Both the position numbers and the translations under genes were made by a program. A stretch of DNA of 64,000 nucleotides from Bacteroidota bacterium. GTDB taxonomy: Bacteria > Bacteroidota > Bacteroidia > AKYH767-A > OLB10. The notes under the pieces are model-generated. The model did no database searches, was not told the DNA's origin, and saw nothing but the letters and a program-made list of their open reading frames with translations. Position 1 is the first letter of the stretch. Every line of letters begins with the position of its first letter. The stretch is from contig JADKIC010000004.1 in NCBI GenBank assembly GCA_016721435.1, forward strand, positions 186,001 through 250,000, in the 5' to 3' direction. This document shows positions 27,526 through 36,291 of the stretch, one piece after another.

Positions 27526-30033
27526 TTAAAACTGCTGCCCAATCGTAAAGTGGAACTGCCCTTTGTTGACGTTGGGTTTGTTTTCGATTTCGTCGATACC
27601 GTAACCCCAATCGAGGCCGAGTAGACCAAACATGGGAAGGAAAATGCGGACGCCAATACCTGCCGAACGTTTGATGTTGAAAGGGTTGAAATTGCGGGTG
27701 CCTAACCAGTTGTTACCGGCTTCGATGAAGGCGAGGGTGTAGATGGTGGCAGAGGGATTGAGCGATACCGGAAAGCGCAACTCCATCGTGTACTTGTTGT
27801 ACGCCGTTCCACCCACCGTATTGCCATTGATGCTGGGTGTGATGGTGTTGTTGTTGTATCCTCTCAATGCGATGATCTCACGTCCGTCTAATGCGAATCC
27901 TGAAAGTCCGTCTCCTCCTAAATAGAATCGCTCAAAGGGCGAAGGTCCGATGTCACCGTTATAGTAACCCAGGATACCCATTTGCGCTCTGGAGAATAAA
28001 ACGAACTTGGTGCCGAGACTCTTGTACCAGGATCCGCTGAACTTCCACTTATGGTATTCAATCCATTTATACCGTACCTCTGAACTGGCAGTGGTGTAGT
28101 CGGTGCTCTTGTCAAACAAACTGAAAGGTGGTGTGAGCTGAATGGTAAACGATAACTGCGAACCGCTTCTGATCCAGATGAATCCATCTACTGAATTTCT
28201 GGAGATGGTTTGTTCAAAGTTTAAATTGTTGGAGTACCCATCACTGAATAAGAAAGTACCCTGCCAGTTTTCCAGCGTGTAACGTTGATACGTTAACTCA
28301 TGATAGATCTGAAAGAAATCATCCGGCCACTTTAATCTTCTTCCTAACCCTACTGAACTACCGCTGATTTTTAATGCAGAGCGATCTTCATTTCCTTTCG
28401 GTAATCCATCTGTTTGCACAGAGTGAAAGAGGGAGACGCTGAGCGAATTTTGCTTTCTTCCTCCCAGCCACGGCTCTGTAAAGGACATGTTATAGCTTTG
28501 GAAGAAACGTCCGTTTGACTGAAAACGAATGCTCAGGCGTTGTCCGTCGCCGGTAGGGAGCGGAGACCAGGTTCCTTTTTTGAAAATGTTGCGTGCAGAG
28601 AAATTATTGAAGGATACGCCCAGTGTTCCTACCACACCGGCACCACCGCCCCATCCTCCTGATAATTCAAGCTGATCGGAAGGTCGTTCTTCAACAATGT
28701 ATTCGATGTCTACGGTTCCATCAGCCGGATTCGGTTTAGGAATTACATTTAATTTTTCCTGATCGAAATAACCCAATTGCGCCAATTCGCGTTGTGTACG
28801 GATGATGTCGGAACGATTGAAAAGTTGTCCGGGCTTGGTGCGGATTTCACGCAGTACGACTTTATCGTTGGTTTTGGAATTTCCTTTAACAGTGATGCGG
28901 TTAACGGTCGCTTGTTTTCCTTCGTAGATGCGCATCTCTAAATCGATGGAATCATTTTCGACCAATACTTCTACGGGAGTAACCTGGAAAAATAAATAAC
29001 CATCATCCATGTACAGTGAACTGATGTCGCGGCTGTTCTGACTGATGAAAAGTCCTTCATCTAATTTCTGCTGATTGTAAACATCTCCTCTGTTAATGCC
29101 GAGTGTTTGACTGAGCAGGGCAGTAGGGTATTTGGTGTTCCCGATCCAGGTGATGTTTCTGAAAAAATATTTATTCCCTTCATCTATCCACACTTCAATA
29201 TTTACACTCTTCTCATCAAATTTATAAACACTATCCTTGACGATCTCCGCATCTCTGAAACCTTTGGCGTTATAGGAAGCGACTACTTTTTCTTTATCTT
29301 TCTCTAGTGCTTCGTCGTTGAATTTGGAAGAACTAAATATTTTATACCATCCTTTTTCCTTGCTGCCCTTCATCTTCCTGCGGATTTTCTTCTCCGTAAA
29401 TTCTGTATTTCCGTGGATGATAACATCGTTAATTTTAACGCGTCTCTTGTTACTAACGGTGATGCGCATGAGTTCCTGATTCACTCCGGCGGCAGTATCG
29501 CGTTCCGTTTTAACATCTACCCCGATAAAGAGAAAGCCTTTGTCGACATAGTAATCCTTCACCTGATTCTTTGTCATCTGAATCAGATTTTCGGTGATCA
29601 CTTTTCCTTTGACGAGTTGCAGTTTGTCGCGCAGTTTATCCGCTTCATTTTTGCTGATGCCCGAGAAGGAGAACTTCGAAAGTCGCGGACGTTCTACCAA
29701 TTGAAAATTCAGAAATATCCGGTCGCCGGTGATTTTTTCAGCCACCACTTTGATGTCTGAGAGAAGTCCTTGTTTCCAGAGATTTTCAATGGCGCCGGAA
29801 ATTTTATCTCCCGGAATTTTATAGCGTTCACCAATGTTGAGCCCGGTTAAAGTAATGAGGACTCTTTCATCCAGAAACTGTACGCCGGTTACCGTGATGC
29901 CTCCGAGTTCAAATTCTTTAGGGTTGCCAAAATCAATCTCCTGATCCACACCACCAATAGTTTCTATCTGTGCGGCGAGGGGAGAGGAGAGGAAGATGAA
30001 AAATAGGAGCAGTATGGAATAAACTCTAAGCAT
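27526..30033 (-). CDS. bamA: Outer-membrane protein assembly factor BamA
   Basis: BamA folds and inserts beta-barrel proteins into the outer membrane. The 835-aa product has a signal peptide (LLLFFIFLSSPLAAQ) and a POTRA series: GITVTGVQFLDE, LSKFSFSGISKNEADKL, INDVIIHGNTEFTEKKI, FRNITWIGNTKYPT and VNRITVKGNSKTNDKV. A 16-strand barrel follows (ERPSDQLELSGGWGGGAG onward; SPFERFYLGGDGLSGF with the lid-loop region). It ends with the aromatic signature FTIGQQF. The start overlaps the uppS stop by eight bases, indicating coupling. Confidence 0.96.
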   Translation of the reverse strand: MLRVYSILLLFFIFLSSPLAAQIETIGGVDQEIDFGNPKEFELGGITVTGVQFLDERVLITLTGLNIGERYKIPGDKISGAIENLWKQGLLSDIKVVAEKITGDRIFLNFQLVERPRLSKFSFSGISKNEADKLRDKLQLVKGKVITENLIQMTKNQVKDYYVDKGFLFIGVDVKTERDTAAGVNQELMRITVSNKRRVKINDVIIHGNTEFTEKKIRRKMKGSKEKGWYKIFSSSKFNDEALEKDKEKVVASYNAKGFRDAEIVKDSVYKFDEKSVNIEVWIDEGNKYFFRNITWIGNTKYPTALLSQTLGINRGDVYNQQKLDEGLFISQNSRDISSLYMDDGYLFFQVTPVEVLVENDSIDLEMRIYEGKQATVNRITVKGNSKTNDKVVLREIRTKPGQLFNRSDIIRTQRELAQLGYFDQEKLNVIPKPNPADGTVDIEYIVEERPSDQLELSGGWGGGAGVVGTLGVSFNNFSARNIFKKGTWSPLPTGDGQRLSIRFQSNGRFFQSYNMSFTEPWLGGRKQNSLSVSLFHSVQTDGLPKGNEDRSALKISGSSVGLGRRLKWPDDFFQIYHELTYQRYTLENWQGTFLFSDGYSNNLNFEQTISRNSVDGFIWIRSGSQLSFTIQLTPPFSLFDKSTDYTTASSEVRYKWIEYHKWKFSGSWYKSLGTKFVLFSRAQMGILGYYNGDIGPSPFERFYLGGDGLSGFALDGREIIALRGYNNNTITPSINGNTVGGTAYNKYTMELRFPVSLNPSATIYTLAFIEAGNNWLGTRNFNPFNIKRSAGIGVRIFLPMFGLLGLDWGYGIDEIENKPNVNKGQFHFTIGQQF

Positions 30034-30778
30034 GTTCTGATTTCAGTTGTTCGGATGTTTTTCCAAAACGGCGTTCACGGTTTTGAAAGTCTATGATGGC
30101 TTCATAAAGATCTTCCCTGCGGAAATCCGGCCATAGTTTTTGTGTAAAGTATAATTCAGCATAGGCGATCTGCCAAAGGAGATAATTGCTGACACGTGCT
30201 TCACCACTCGTGCGGATCAGGAGTTCTGGATCAGGCCAGGCTGCAGTATTCAGGTGCTGACTGATAAGCTTCTCATTGATATCTTCGGGCTTGAGTAATC
30301 CTTCTTTTACTTCACGCGCGATGTTTTGAACCGCGTTGGTGATTTCCCATCGGGAGCTATAGCTGAGAGCCAGCACTAAAGTCATTCGGGAGTTGCCGGC
30401 AGTTTTATCAATGCTTTTATTCAGATTTTTTAAAACTTTATCCGGAAGGCTTTCTGTATTGCCGATGGTAGCGAGACGAATATTGTTCTCCATTAAGGTG
30501 GGCGTCTCTTTGGAGATGGTTTGTACCAGCAGATGCATCAGCGCATCAATTTCAAAGCGGGGACGGCTCCAGTTTTCAGTGCTAAAGGCATAGAGGGTTA
30601 AAACTTCTACCCCTAGCTCCGCAGCGCCCTCTACGGTATCACGCACGGCCTTCACTCCACTCTGATGACCAAAAGTGCGTATTTTACCATGTTGTTTTGC
30701 CCAGCGTCCATTACCATCCATGATAATTGCTACATGACGGGGTAAACGTTGGAGGTCTATCTTTTCTTTTAATGACAT
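30026..30778 (-). CDS. uppS: Undecaprenyl diphosphate synthase
   Basis: This cis-prenyltransferase builds the C55 lipid carrier for peptidoglycan and other surface polymers. The product shows the substrate Asp in HVAIIMDGNGRWAKQ, the FSTENWSRP region, and the C-terminal DPELLIRTSGEARVSNYLLWQ plus YFTQKLWPDF. The start at 30778 (MSLKEKID) is chosen over one five codons upstream because it better fits family length, about 250 aa. The stop overlaps the bamA start. Confidence 0.96.
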   Translation of the reverse strand: MSLKEKIDLQRLPRHVAIIMDGNGRWAKQHGKIRTFGHQSGVKAVRDTVEGAAELGVEVLTLYAFSTENWSRPRFEIDALMHLLVQTISKETPTLMENNIRLATIGNTESLPDKVLKNLNKSIDKTAGNSRMTLVLALSYSSRWEITNAVQNIAREVKEGLLKPEDINEKLISQHLNTAAWPDPELLIRTSGEARVSNYLLWQIAYAELYFTQKLWPDFRREDLYEAIIDFQNRERRFGKTSEQLKSEHA

Positions 30779-30854
30779 GGTTGAGGCCCGCAAATGTAAT
30801 AAATGTGACGGCCTTATTCGCCCCCGAAAGGATATTAACTGCTCATTAACGAAA

Positions 30855-31700
30855 CTACCAGAGTTTTATTCTGAAAGGCTGGCAATTATCGATGTATTTT
30901 TTTGATAAAGTATAGGTGATTTGAATCCCCGTAAATACATACCAGTCACGGTGTTTGGTGTCTCCTCTTTGCCGTCCGATATTTCCTCCGGGTGCCTGTT
31001 CGAGAGAGCGGTCGCTTAAAAATTCAGCGGTTTTGCCGTATTCCCTCCTGATCGTCAACGGATCGGCATAGGTGCTGCTTACATCATCGAGGTAATCCGT
31101 GTAAGTACGGCGTACGCCTGACTCTATTGTCACCCCAAAACGGCGCATCAACTTGAATTTCATACCTCCTCCAAAAACGAAAGCGGCATTTATTCTTTTA
31201 TAAGGATCACGGTCAGGATAGAGATCTGTTCCCTGTCCTTCCGTTCCGAGGGGTTGCAATTCTACCCAGTCGTCATCGATTTCCGCTTTAGGATTAAAAT
31301 GAAAAACAGAGAACCCGCAGAGCAAATACGGACTCATTGTGGTATAAGGACTCGCCGTCTGGTACGGAAAGAAATTGAATTCAAATTGTCCGGATAGTTC
31401 GATGATATGGGAGCGAAAATTGAGGTTTCTGTTTCTACTGTCGAAATCTTCAGCCTCTTCATCGCTGGCACGAACATGTCCGTAGTTAAGAGCAGCTTTG
31501 AATGCCCAGTGATTACTGTACGATCTTCTGTATAATATACCTATGGCAGGATCCACAAAACGGGTATCATACATATTGGGATCCAGATCACCTTTATAAC
31601 CCATCACTCCAAACATAATTCCCATCTCGCGCGATTGAGACTGGCTAACTATTGGCCAACAAGCACTTAGAATAAGAATTAGCGATATTGTCCGCCTCAT
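30855..31700 (-). CDS. PorG-like (DUF6089) outer-membrane protein
   Basis: Start at 31700 (MRRTISLILILSACWPIVSQ), a signal peptide that could also be a lipobox-like SAC. The barrel shows the family's signatures: REMGIMFGVMGYKGDLD, LLCGFSVFHFNPKAEIDDDW, LQPLGTEGQG, and TDYLDDVSSTYADP, then GDTKHRDWYVFTGI. It shares these landmarks with the genes at 31779 and 5015. PorG, a member of this family, is an outer-membrane T9SS component; which of the three copies (if any) plays that role cannot be told. It lies 76 bases upstream of uppS in the envelope run. Confidence 0.85.
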   Translation of the reverse strand: MRRTISLILILSACWPIVSQSQSREMGIMFGVMGYKGDLDPNMYDTRFVDPAIGILYRRSYSNHWAFKAALNYGHVRASDEEAEDFDSRNRNLNFRSHIIELSGQFEFNFFPYQTASPYTTMSPYLLCGFSVFHFNPKAEIDDDWVELQPLGTEGQGTDLYPDRDPYKRINAAFVFGGGMKFKLMRRFGVTIESGVRRTYTDYLDDVSSTYADPLTIRREYGKTAEFLSDRSLEQAPGGNIGRQRGDTKHRDWYVFTGIQITYTLSKKYIDNCQPFRIKLW

Positions 31701-31778
31701 AATAATCTGCAAAACGTGGGATTATCTATAATAATTGCCCGGAGGAGATTCCGGTTCAGCCCACAAAGGTAAAAATGA

Positions 31779-32687
31779 TCAGAATATAGGGAAGTTAGTA
31801 CGGCCGGTACGTATCTTATAATGAAGACTGATTATACCAAACATATAAGCATCATTGTCACGGGGATCCCCTCGCTGTTGCCCTTCCTGAGTTTGAATCT
31901 CACTTAAGCCCAATGATTTATCTGATAAAATCGCTGCTTCAGTACCATATTTTTGACGAATAGCTTCTTTGTCATAATACGTTTTGCTTACGTCGTCAAT
32001 ATAATCCGTAAATGTCTTTCTGATACCAAACTCAAAACCTACACCCCATCTCCTGTTAAAGAAATAACGACCACCTATTCCCAATGGGATACAAATCTGA
32101 GTGCGTTTGTATTTATCACGAGCAGGGGAAATTCCTTGTCCTTCAGTTCCAAGTGGCTGAAGTTCATACCATTTATCATTCAATTCACCTTTTGGATTAA
32201 AATGGAAAACACCAATTCCCACAAACCCATACAATGAACCCTCAAAGGAAGTAGACCTTCTGACACCACGTAAACGGTAGATTCCACCTTCCCGCTGCGA
32301 TAGGAGGGCCGCTTCAAAATTTACATTGAATTCGTAAATATTCGATTTGAAATTAAGATTACGGTTGTTCCTGAAAAATTCCTTGGTCAGTTTATCATCA
32401 CCTTTTACATGTCCGTAAGTCAGGTGAGAATGCAAGGAGAACATTGGGGTAAGTTTATAGCGCAATCCTACAGATAGGGCAGGTCTGGTCAGACTAAATT
32501 CCAGATCCTTGAAACCGTTGGTTCCAATCGCATTCGCGCCGCCTAATTCTCCTAGAAAATTACTGGCTCCGATACCGAAACTCCATTCATAGCGGTAGGC
32601 TTTCCATCGGGCACGCAGACGCTGAGCATCGCTCACAGAACTGAACGCGGTGAGGAAAATGAGGCAAATAAGTAGGTGTTTCTTCAT
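31779..32687 (-). CDS. PorG-like (DUF6089) outer-membrane protein
   Basis: Start at 32687 (MKKHLLICLIFLTAFSSVSDAQ), a clean signal peptide; a longer frame upstream is not credible as its leader is charged. Barrel landmarks are EWSFGIGASNFLGELGG, GIGVFHFNPKGELNDKW, LQPLGTEGQG, TDYIDDVSKTYYD, and GDPRDNDAYMFG. Length is 302 aa. It is the tandem neighbour of the paralogue at 30855, but their sequences differ clearly, so this is not a recent duplication. A good promoter lies just upstream (32711-32739). Confidence 0.85.
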   Translation of the reverse strand: MKKHLLICLIFLTAFSSVSDAQRLRARWKAYRYEWSFGIGASNFLGELGGANAIGTNGFKDLEFSLTRPALSVGLRYKLTPMFSLHSHLTYGHVKGDDKLTKEFFRNNRNLNFKSNIYEFNVNFEAALLSQREGGIYRLRGVRRSTSFEGSLYGFVGIGVFHFNPKGELNDKWYELQPLGTEGQGISPARDKYKRTQICIPLGIGGRYFFNRRWGVGFEFGIRKTFTDYIDDVSKTYYDKEAIRQKYGTEAAILSDKSLGLSEIQTQEGQQRGDPRDNDAYMFGIISLHYKIRTGRTNFPIF

Positions 32688-32710
32688 GTTGGTTGGGTGA
32701 GGCCTTTGGA

Positions 32711-32739
32711 CAAAAATAATATTTTCCTTTTTATCCAAG
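32711..32739 (-). promoter_or_regulatory. Promoter of the PorG-like/uppS/bamA run
   Basis: The minus strand has CTTG (32736-32739) and TATTTTTG (32711-32718), spaced 17 bases. The start codon lies 23 bases downstream. nadK ends only 32 bases beyond. Confidence 0.5.
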
Positions 32740-32770
32740 CACATTTATTGTGTACGATTTGGTGAGTTGC

Positions 32771-33649
32771 TTAGTTTCTTGTGTCAAGACCCCAATTTAA
32801 TTTCTTTCGAAGGGTGTCCAGGAAGTTGGTATTTCCCAGTCGGACAAGGTTCATGGTGAAGTCTTCGCGTCTCACGGCCAGGGATATGGCTGAATCAATT
32901 GTAACAGATCTGGAATCGAGGGAAGCCAGGAAATACTGACTTCGTCCTTCTACCTCCAGCGAGATAACATTCTGATCTGACACTACTATCGGGCTGACAT
33001 TGAGGTTATGCGGAGCGATAGGCGTGATGACAAAGTTACCGGAATAAGGAGCAACAATAGGTCCTCCGCAACTTAGGGAGTATCCTGTTGAGCCGGTGGG
33101 AGTGGAGATAATCAATCCATCCGCCCAATAAGAATTCAGATATTCCCCGTTGAGATAGGTGTTAATAATTATCATACTCGAACTATCCTTTTTATGGATC
33201 GTGAGCTCATTCAGGGCATAATTAATCCCTCCAAAGAGGTTTCTATTCGATTCGAGACGCAGCAAGCGCCGTTTATCCAGCGAAAAATGACCTTTTACCA
33301 ATGCTTCCAAAGCACTGCCGATATCTTCTGTACCAATACTCGTCAGAAATCCCAGTCGACCAATGTTAATTCCCAGTACCGGTATCCCCGAATCCTGCAC
33401 CAAAGTCAGTGTATCCAAAATAGTCCCATCTCCACCAAGGCTAAACAAAAAATCCACCTGTCCCCTGATCTCTGAACCCGAATTAAACGGCGTATTTTCA
33501 GGAATATCACTCCCCAACGACTTAATTCGATGCAAAAATGGCTGATAAATGAACAATTGGCACTTATATCGCCCCAATTCCTTCATCAATTCCCTCACAA
33601 AAGGAAAGTGTTCGGGAGCAACCTGACGGGCGTATAGGGCAATTTTCAT
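32771..33649 (-). CDS. nadK: NAD kinase
   Basis: NadK phosphorylates NAD to NADP. The 292-aa product contains the defining GGDGT motif (FLFSLGGDGTILD), the NELTIHK region, and the glycine-rich TPTGSTGYSLSCGGPIV loop followed by VITPIAPHNLNVSPIV. Start at 33649 (MKIALYARQ) is preferred: a TACTTTCG element ends five bases before it, and the next ATG upstream adds only two residues. It sits at the head of the nadK-porG-uppS-bamA order conserved in Bacteroidota. Confidence 0.95.
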   Translation of the reverse strand: MKIALYARQVAPEHFPFVRELMKELGRYKCQLFIYQPFLHRIKSLGSDIPENTPFNSGSEIRGQVDFLFSLGGDGTILDTLTLVQDSGIPVLGINIGRLGFLTSIGTEDIGSALEALVKGHFSLDKRRLLRLESNRNLFGGINYALNELTIHKKDSSSMIIINTYLNGEYLNSYWADGLIISTPTGSTGYSLSCGGPIVAPYSGNFVITPIAPHNLNVSPIVVSDQNVISLEVEGRSQYFLASLDSRSVTIDSAISLAVRREDFTMNLVRLGNTNFLDTLRKKLNWGLDTRN

Positions 33650-33654
33650 TACCA

Positions 33655-33662
33655 CGAAAGTA
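33655..33662 (-). promoter_or_regulatory. -7 element directly before nadK
   Basis: The minus strand reads TACTTTCG (one mismatch to TAnnTTTG) five bases before ATG 33647-33649, predicting a leaderless or near-leaderless transcript. It belongs to the set discussed for coaX, pdxJ, serA and murI. Confidence 0.35.
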
Positions 33663-33695
33663 GTGAATTGTTCTTTGAACGCAGTTCAAAGAACA

Positions 33696-33838
33696 AGTTT
33701 AAGGTTTAAGGTTTAAGGTTTAAAGTTCAAAGTTAAAGCTTTAAAATTCAAAGTTTAAGGTTTAATGTTAAAGTTCAAAGTTTAAGGTTTAATGTTCAAG
33801 GTTTAAGGTTCAAAGTTTAAGGTTTGTTCAAAGTTCAG
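33696..33838. repeat. Degenerate heptamer array (GTTTAAG / GTTCAAA)
   Basis: About 140 bases are made of seven-base units alternating GTTTAAG and GTTCAAA with occasional slips (TTTAAGG repeats three to four times in a row, then TTCAAAG). It is non-coding and AT-rich, located between nadK and the BamA-like gene. Slippage during replication is the simplest origin. Confidence 0.85.
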
Positions 33839-33877
33839 AGAAAGACTGAAGTTGAATGAAAGTAACAAATAAAAAAA

Positions 33878-33936
33878 AGCAAGAAGCAAGAAGCCAGCAG
33901 CAAGCAGCCAGCAGCCGGTAGCTGGTAGCCGGAAGC
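33878..33936 (+). repeat. AGCAAG/CAGCCAG low-complexity element, copy 1
   Basis: A run of A is followed by AGCAAGAAGCAAGAAGCC and AGCAAGCAGCCAGCAGCC and related triplets. Similar elements occur at 37050-37086, 37322-37364 (both inverted) and 44228-44262, each with an A/T run on the same relative side. They are dispersed copies of one element rather than random microsatellites. Confidence 0.75.
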
Positions 33937-33965
33937 ACTTTATCAGAATTAAAATTTTTATTTAC

Positions 33966-35372
33966 CTAAAAGACTGTTCCCATTCGGATATAAAGTCCAC
34001 TATCCCCAATACGATTAAAGGCATACTCAAAACGGAAAACAATATCATAGTAGGTAACTACATCTAAACTTAAACCATATCCGTACTGCCATTCATTGCT
34101 CAGTTTATTCGTATTTCCAAACTGCTTATCAGAAACATAACCTGCATCGAAGAAAGCATTCAGATAAGCCGAGATCGGAAAGCGACGAAACTTATCGGAC
34201 TTTAGAAAGGGAAATTGATACACCTTAGTGGGAAGCAATGTGTATTTAAAATTAGAGCGGAACAAAGCGAAGTCCTGACCATTCATGACATAAAGATCAT
34301 ATCCCCTGATGTAATCTCCGCCATACCCCAATGCCCGCTGATTGAAAAATGGTGCACCTTCCCGTTGCATGATGCGTCCCTTTATGGCCACACCACCATG
34401 CCAGCGTTTCGCAATCGGAAAATATTTTCTGACACCACTGGCAATAGCAATGAGATTGGGCTCGTGTGGAAGTATGCCTAAGCCGATTTTGGAGACTTCC
34501 AGTTCATATAAAATTCCGTTGAGGGCATACGGTTGATAGTCTCTGTTATCATAGCGATAATACCAACTGATACCGATATGTTGCTGTCGCGGAAAATTAT
34601 CGGTGAAGTAACGATCGTTCAGCACCAGTACAGTGTCTTCCACGCGTGAAGTACGGTAATCGATAGTTGTATTGTAGAAATTATAGAGACCCTGGCGTTT
34701 GGTTAAGCGAATAAATGCCTGCATTTCCTGACGAAGAAAACGGTCGGGATCTTTGTAGAACTGCAACTTGTTATCGATGGTGCTATAGGCCACTTCCTTT
34801 ACCCGGGTGGAATAGAATCCGGCAGAAAGTCCGACGTTGAGCTTTTTATTGATGTACGGGATGGTATAGTATAAGCCTAACCTTCGCGTATAACCGAAAA
34901 GCGCTTGTACCTGTGCAATATCATCTCTTCCGCTGAAATTTTCCTGGCGGATGAACATCCCGTAGTTCGTGCGTGAAAAATCTTTTCTTACCCACCATTC
35001 GTTGATGTTCCTGTCGGCAATCTCAAAAACCGGGGAGGGCCAGAGGTACCAACGCTCCGTTAAATTGATGTGTACTACAACGGTGTTCGCTAATCCCTGG
35101 AAGTATTTTATCTCGACAAAGTTGAAGAGCGCGGTATTCATCAGGTTCTGGCGGCTTCTTTCAATAGCGGATTCCAGAATAAATGGAGGCAGACTATCTC
35201 CCTCATGAAAAGTCAATTCCCTGTTTATGATAAAGGGACGTGTTTTACGGTTTCCGGTGATGATAATCCGGTCAATGATGGATGGCTGAAGACTCAGGCT
35301 ATCTTTTAATTCCTGCGAATAGGAAAGGCAGGTCGTAAAGGAAATTAAAAGGAGCAGGAGATAGCGAAGCAT
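33966..35372 (-). CDS. BamA/TamA-family outer-membrane barrel with one POTRA domain
   Basis: The 468-aa product begins with a signal peptide (LRYLLLLLISFTTCLSYSQ). A single POTRA-like domain (about residues 32-110) contains DRIIITGNRKTRPFIINREL and ends in VVVHINLTERWYLWP. A barrel of the Omp85 type follows, with GGDYIRGYDLYVMNG corresponding to the conserved lid-loop region, closing with GLYIRMGTVF. It is much shorter than BamA and has fewer POTRA domains, so a specialised role (TamA- or patatin-associated-like) is possible. The region between this gene and nadK is filled with two repeat elements. Confidence 0.85.
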   Translation of the reverse strand: MLRYLLLLLISFTTCLSYSQELKDSLSLQPSIIDRIIITGNRKTRPFIINRELTFHEGDSLPPFILESAIERSRQNLMNTALFNFVEIKYFQGLANTVVVHINLTERWYLWPSPVFEIADRNINEWWVRKDFSRTNYGMFIRQENFSGRDDIAQVQALFGYTRRLGLYYTIPYINKKLNVGLSAGFYSTRVKEVAYSTIDNKLQFYKDPDRFLRQEMQAFIRLTKRQGLYNFYNTTIDYRTSRVEDTVLVLNDRYFTDNFPRQQHIGISWYYRYDNRDYQPYALNGILYELEVSKIGLGILPHEPNLIAIASGVRKYFPIAKRWHGGVAIKGRIMQREGAPFFNQRALGYGGDYIRGYDLYVMNGQDFALFRSNFKYTLLPTKVYQFPFLKSDKFRRFPISAYLNAFFDAGYVSDKQFGNTNKLSNEWQYGYGLSLDVVTYYDIVFRFEYAFNRIGDSGLYIRMGTVF

Positions 35373-35433
35373 AGGTGCGAAGAAAATGAAAAGAAATTAG
35401 CAGCAGTCAGCGAGATGGAAAACTAACCAACGA

Positions 35434-36171
35434 TCAGATGTTGAGATAATTCATTAGGGAATCATACCTTGTTTTCAGATCTTCGGAATGCTCACTTTGA
35501 TGGTAAGAAGCGATGATATGATAATCGAGACGGTAGAAGGAGGCGAGAATTCTGCTTAAATCTACTTTATCAATTTTAATAGTCAATTCAATTCGGGCAG
35601 GATCAGGTGTAGCAGAAACGGATGCACTTAAAATATGAGCATCATCGGATTCAATGACCTGAGCAATATGCGTCATGGAATAATCGGCCAATGCTAAGTC
35701 AAGGATGATAATTCCACCGGGTGTATATACACTTTTGCTTTCTGCGAAATAGGAAACAAGGTCATTGACGGTTACCAGACCCAGATATTCCTGATCGTTA
35801 TTCAGAACAGGTACGAGATCGAGCTTGTACAGTGAAGCTACTTTCGTTAAATCATAAACATGTTGGTTTTCGAAAACAAAAACCTTGTGCAGTTTTAATT
35901 CTGCCTCTTCAATCGATTGATGCGAAATGGCGGGATTATTTACACCTGATTTATAAACCAGACCCAAATACTCCCTGCCTTTTATTACAGGTAAAGCATT
36001 GACTCTTAACTCATCCATCCAGGTTAGAGCGCGTCCACAAGTATCGCCGGGTTTCAGCGGGGGGACATTGTCGGAGATGAGACGGGCTGCAAACATGTTA
36101 ATTGTTTCGGGTATAACGGTGTCGGTTTCCGTAAAGTTTGGCGCAAACATAAGAAGATCTTTCATTGTCAT
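35434..36171 (-). CDS. CBS-domain pair protein with ACT-like C-terminus
   Basis: Two CBS motifs span about residues 30-145 (FAARLISDNVPPLKPGDT...NALPVIKGREYLGLV and DLTKVASLYKLDLVPVL...YLGLVTVNDLV). CBS pairs bind adenine nucleotides and act as energy sensors. The C-terminal 80 residues (GGIIILDLALADYSMTHIAQ ... LDYHIIASYH) look like an ACT-type regulatory fold. There is no enzyme domain, so it probably regulates a partner. It is adjacent to pdxJ (divergent) and the nadK block, a context common in Bacteroidota. Length is 245 aa. Confidence 0.85.
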   Translation of the reverse strand: MTMKDLLMFAPNFTETDTVIPETINMFAARLISDNVPPLKPGDTCGRALTWMDELRVNALPVIKGREYLGLVYKSGVNNPAISHQSIEEAELKLHKVFVFENQHVYDLTKVASLYKLDLVPVLNNDQEYLGLVTVNDLVSYFAESKSVYTPGGIIILDLALADYSMTHIAQVIESDDAHILSASVSATPDPARIELTIKIDKVDLSRILASFYRLDYHIIASYHQSEHSEDLKTRYDSLMNYLNI

Positions 36172-36276
36172 TATTTTTATGTTTGTTCCTGTTCCTTACA
36201 ACAACCTTACAGATTATTTGTTGCGATAGTAGTAGAAAAGAATGTGCCGAACTTTAATTAAATGCGAATAACTTAT

Positions 36277-36284
36277 TAATCTTG
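36277..36284 (+). promoter_or_regulatory. -7 element directly before pdxJ
   Basis: TAATCTTG, one mismatch to TAnnTTTG, lies seven bases before the GTG start of pdxJ; a TTTA about 20 bases upstream may be the -33 box. The spacing predicts a leaderless transcript. Confidence 0.45.
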
Positions 36285-36291
36285 CATCACC

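Noticed and set aside
33696..33838. Telomere-like sequence
   Set aside because: The heptamers are internal to a gene-dense region and degenerate; there is no sign of a replicon end.
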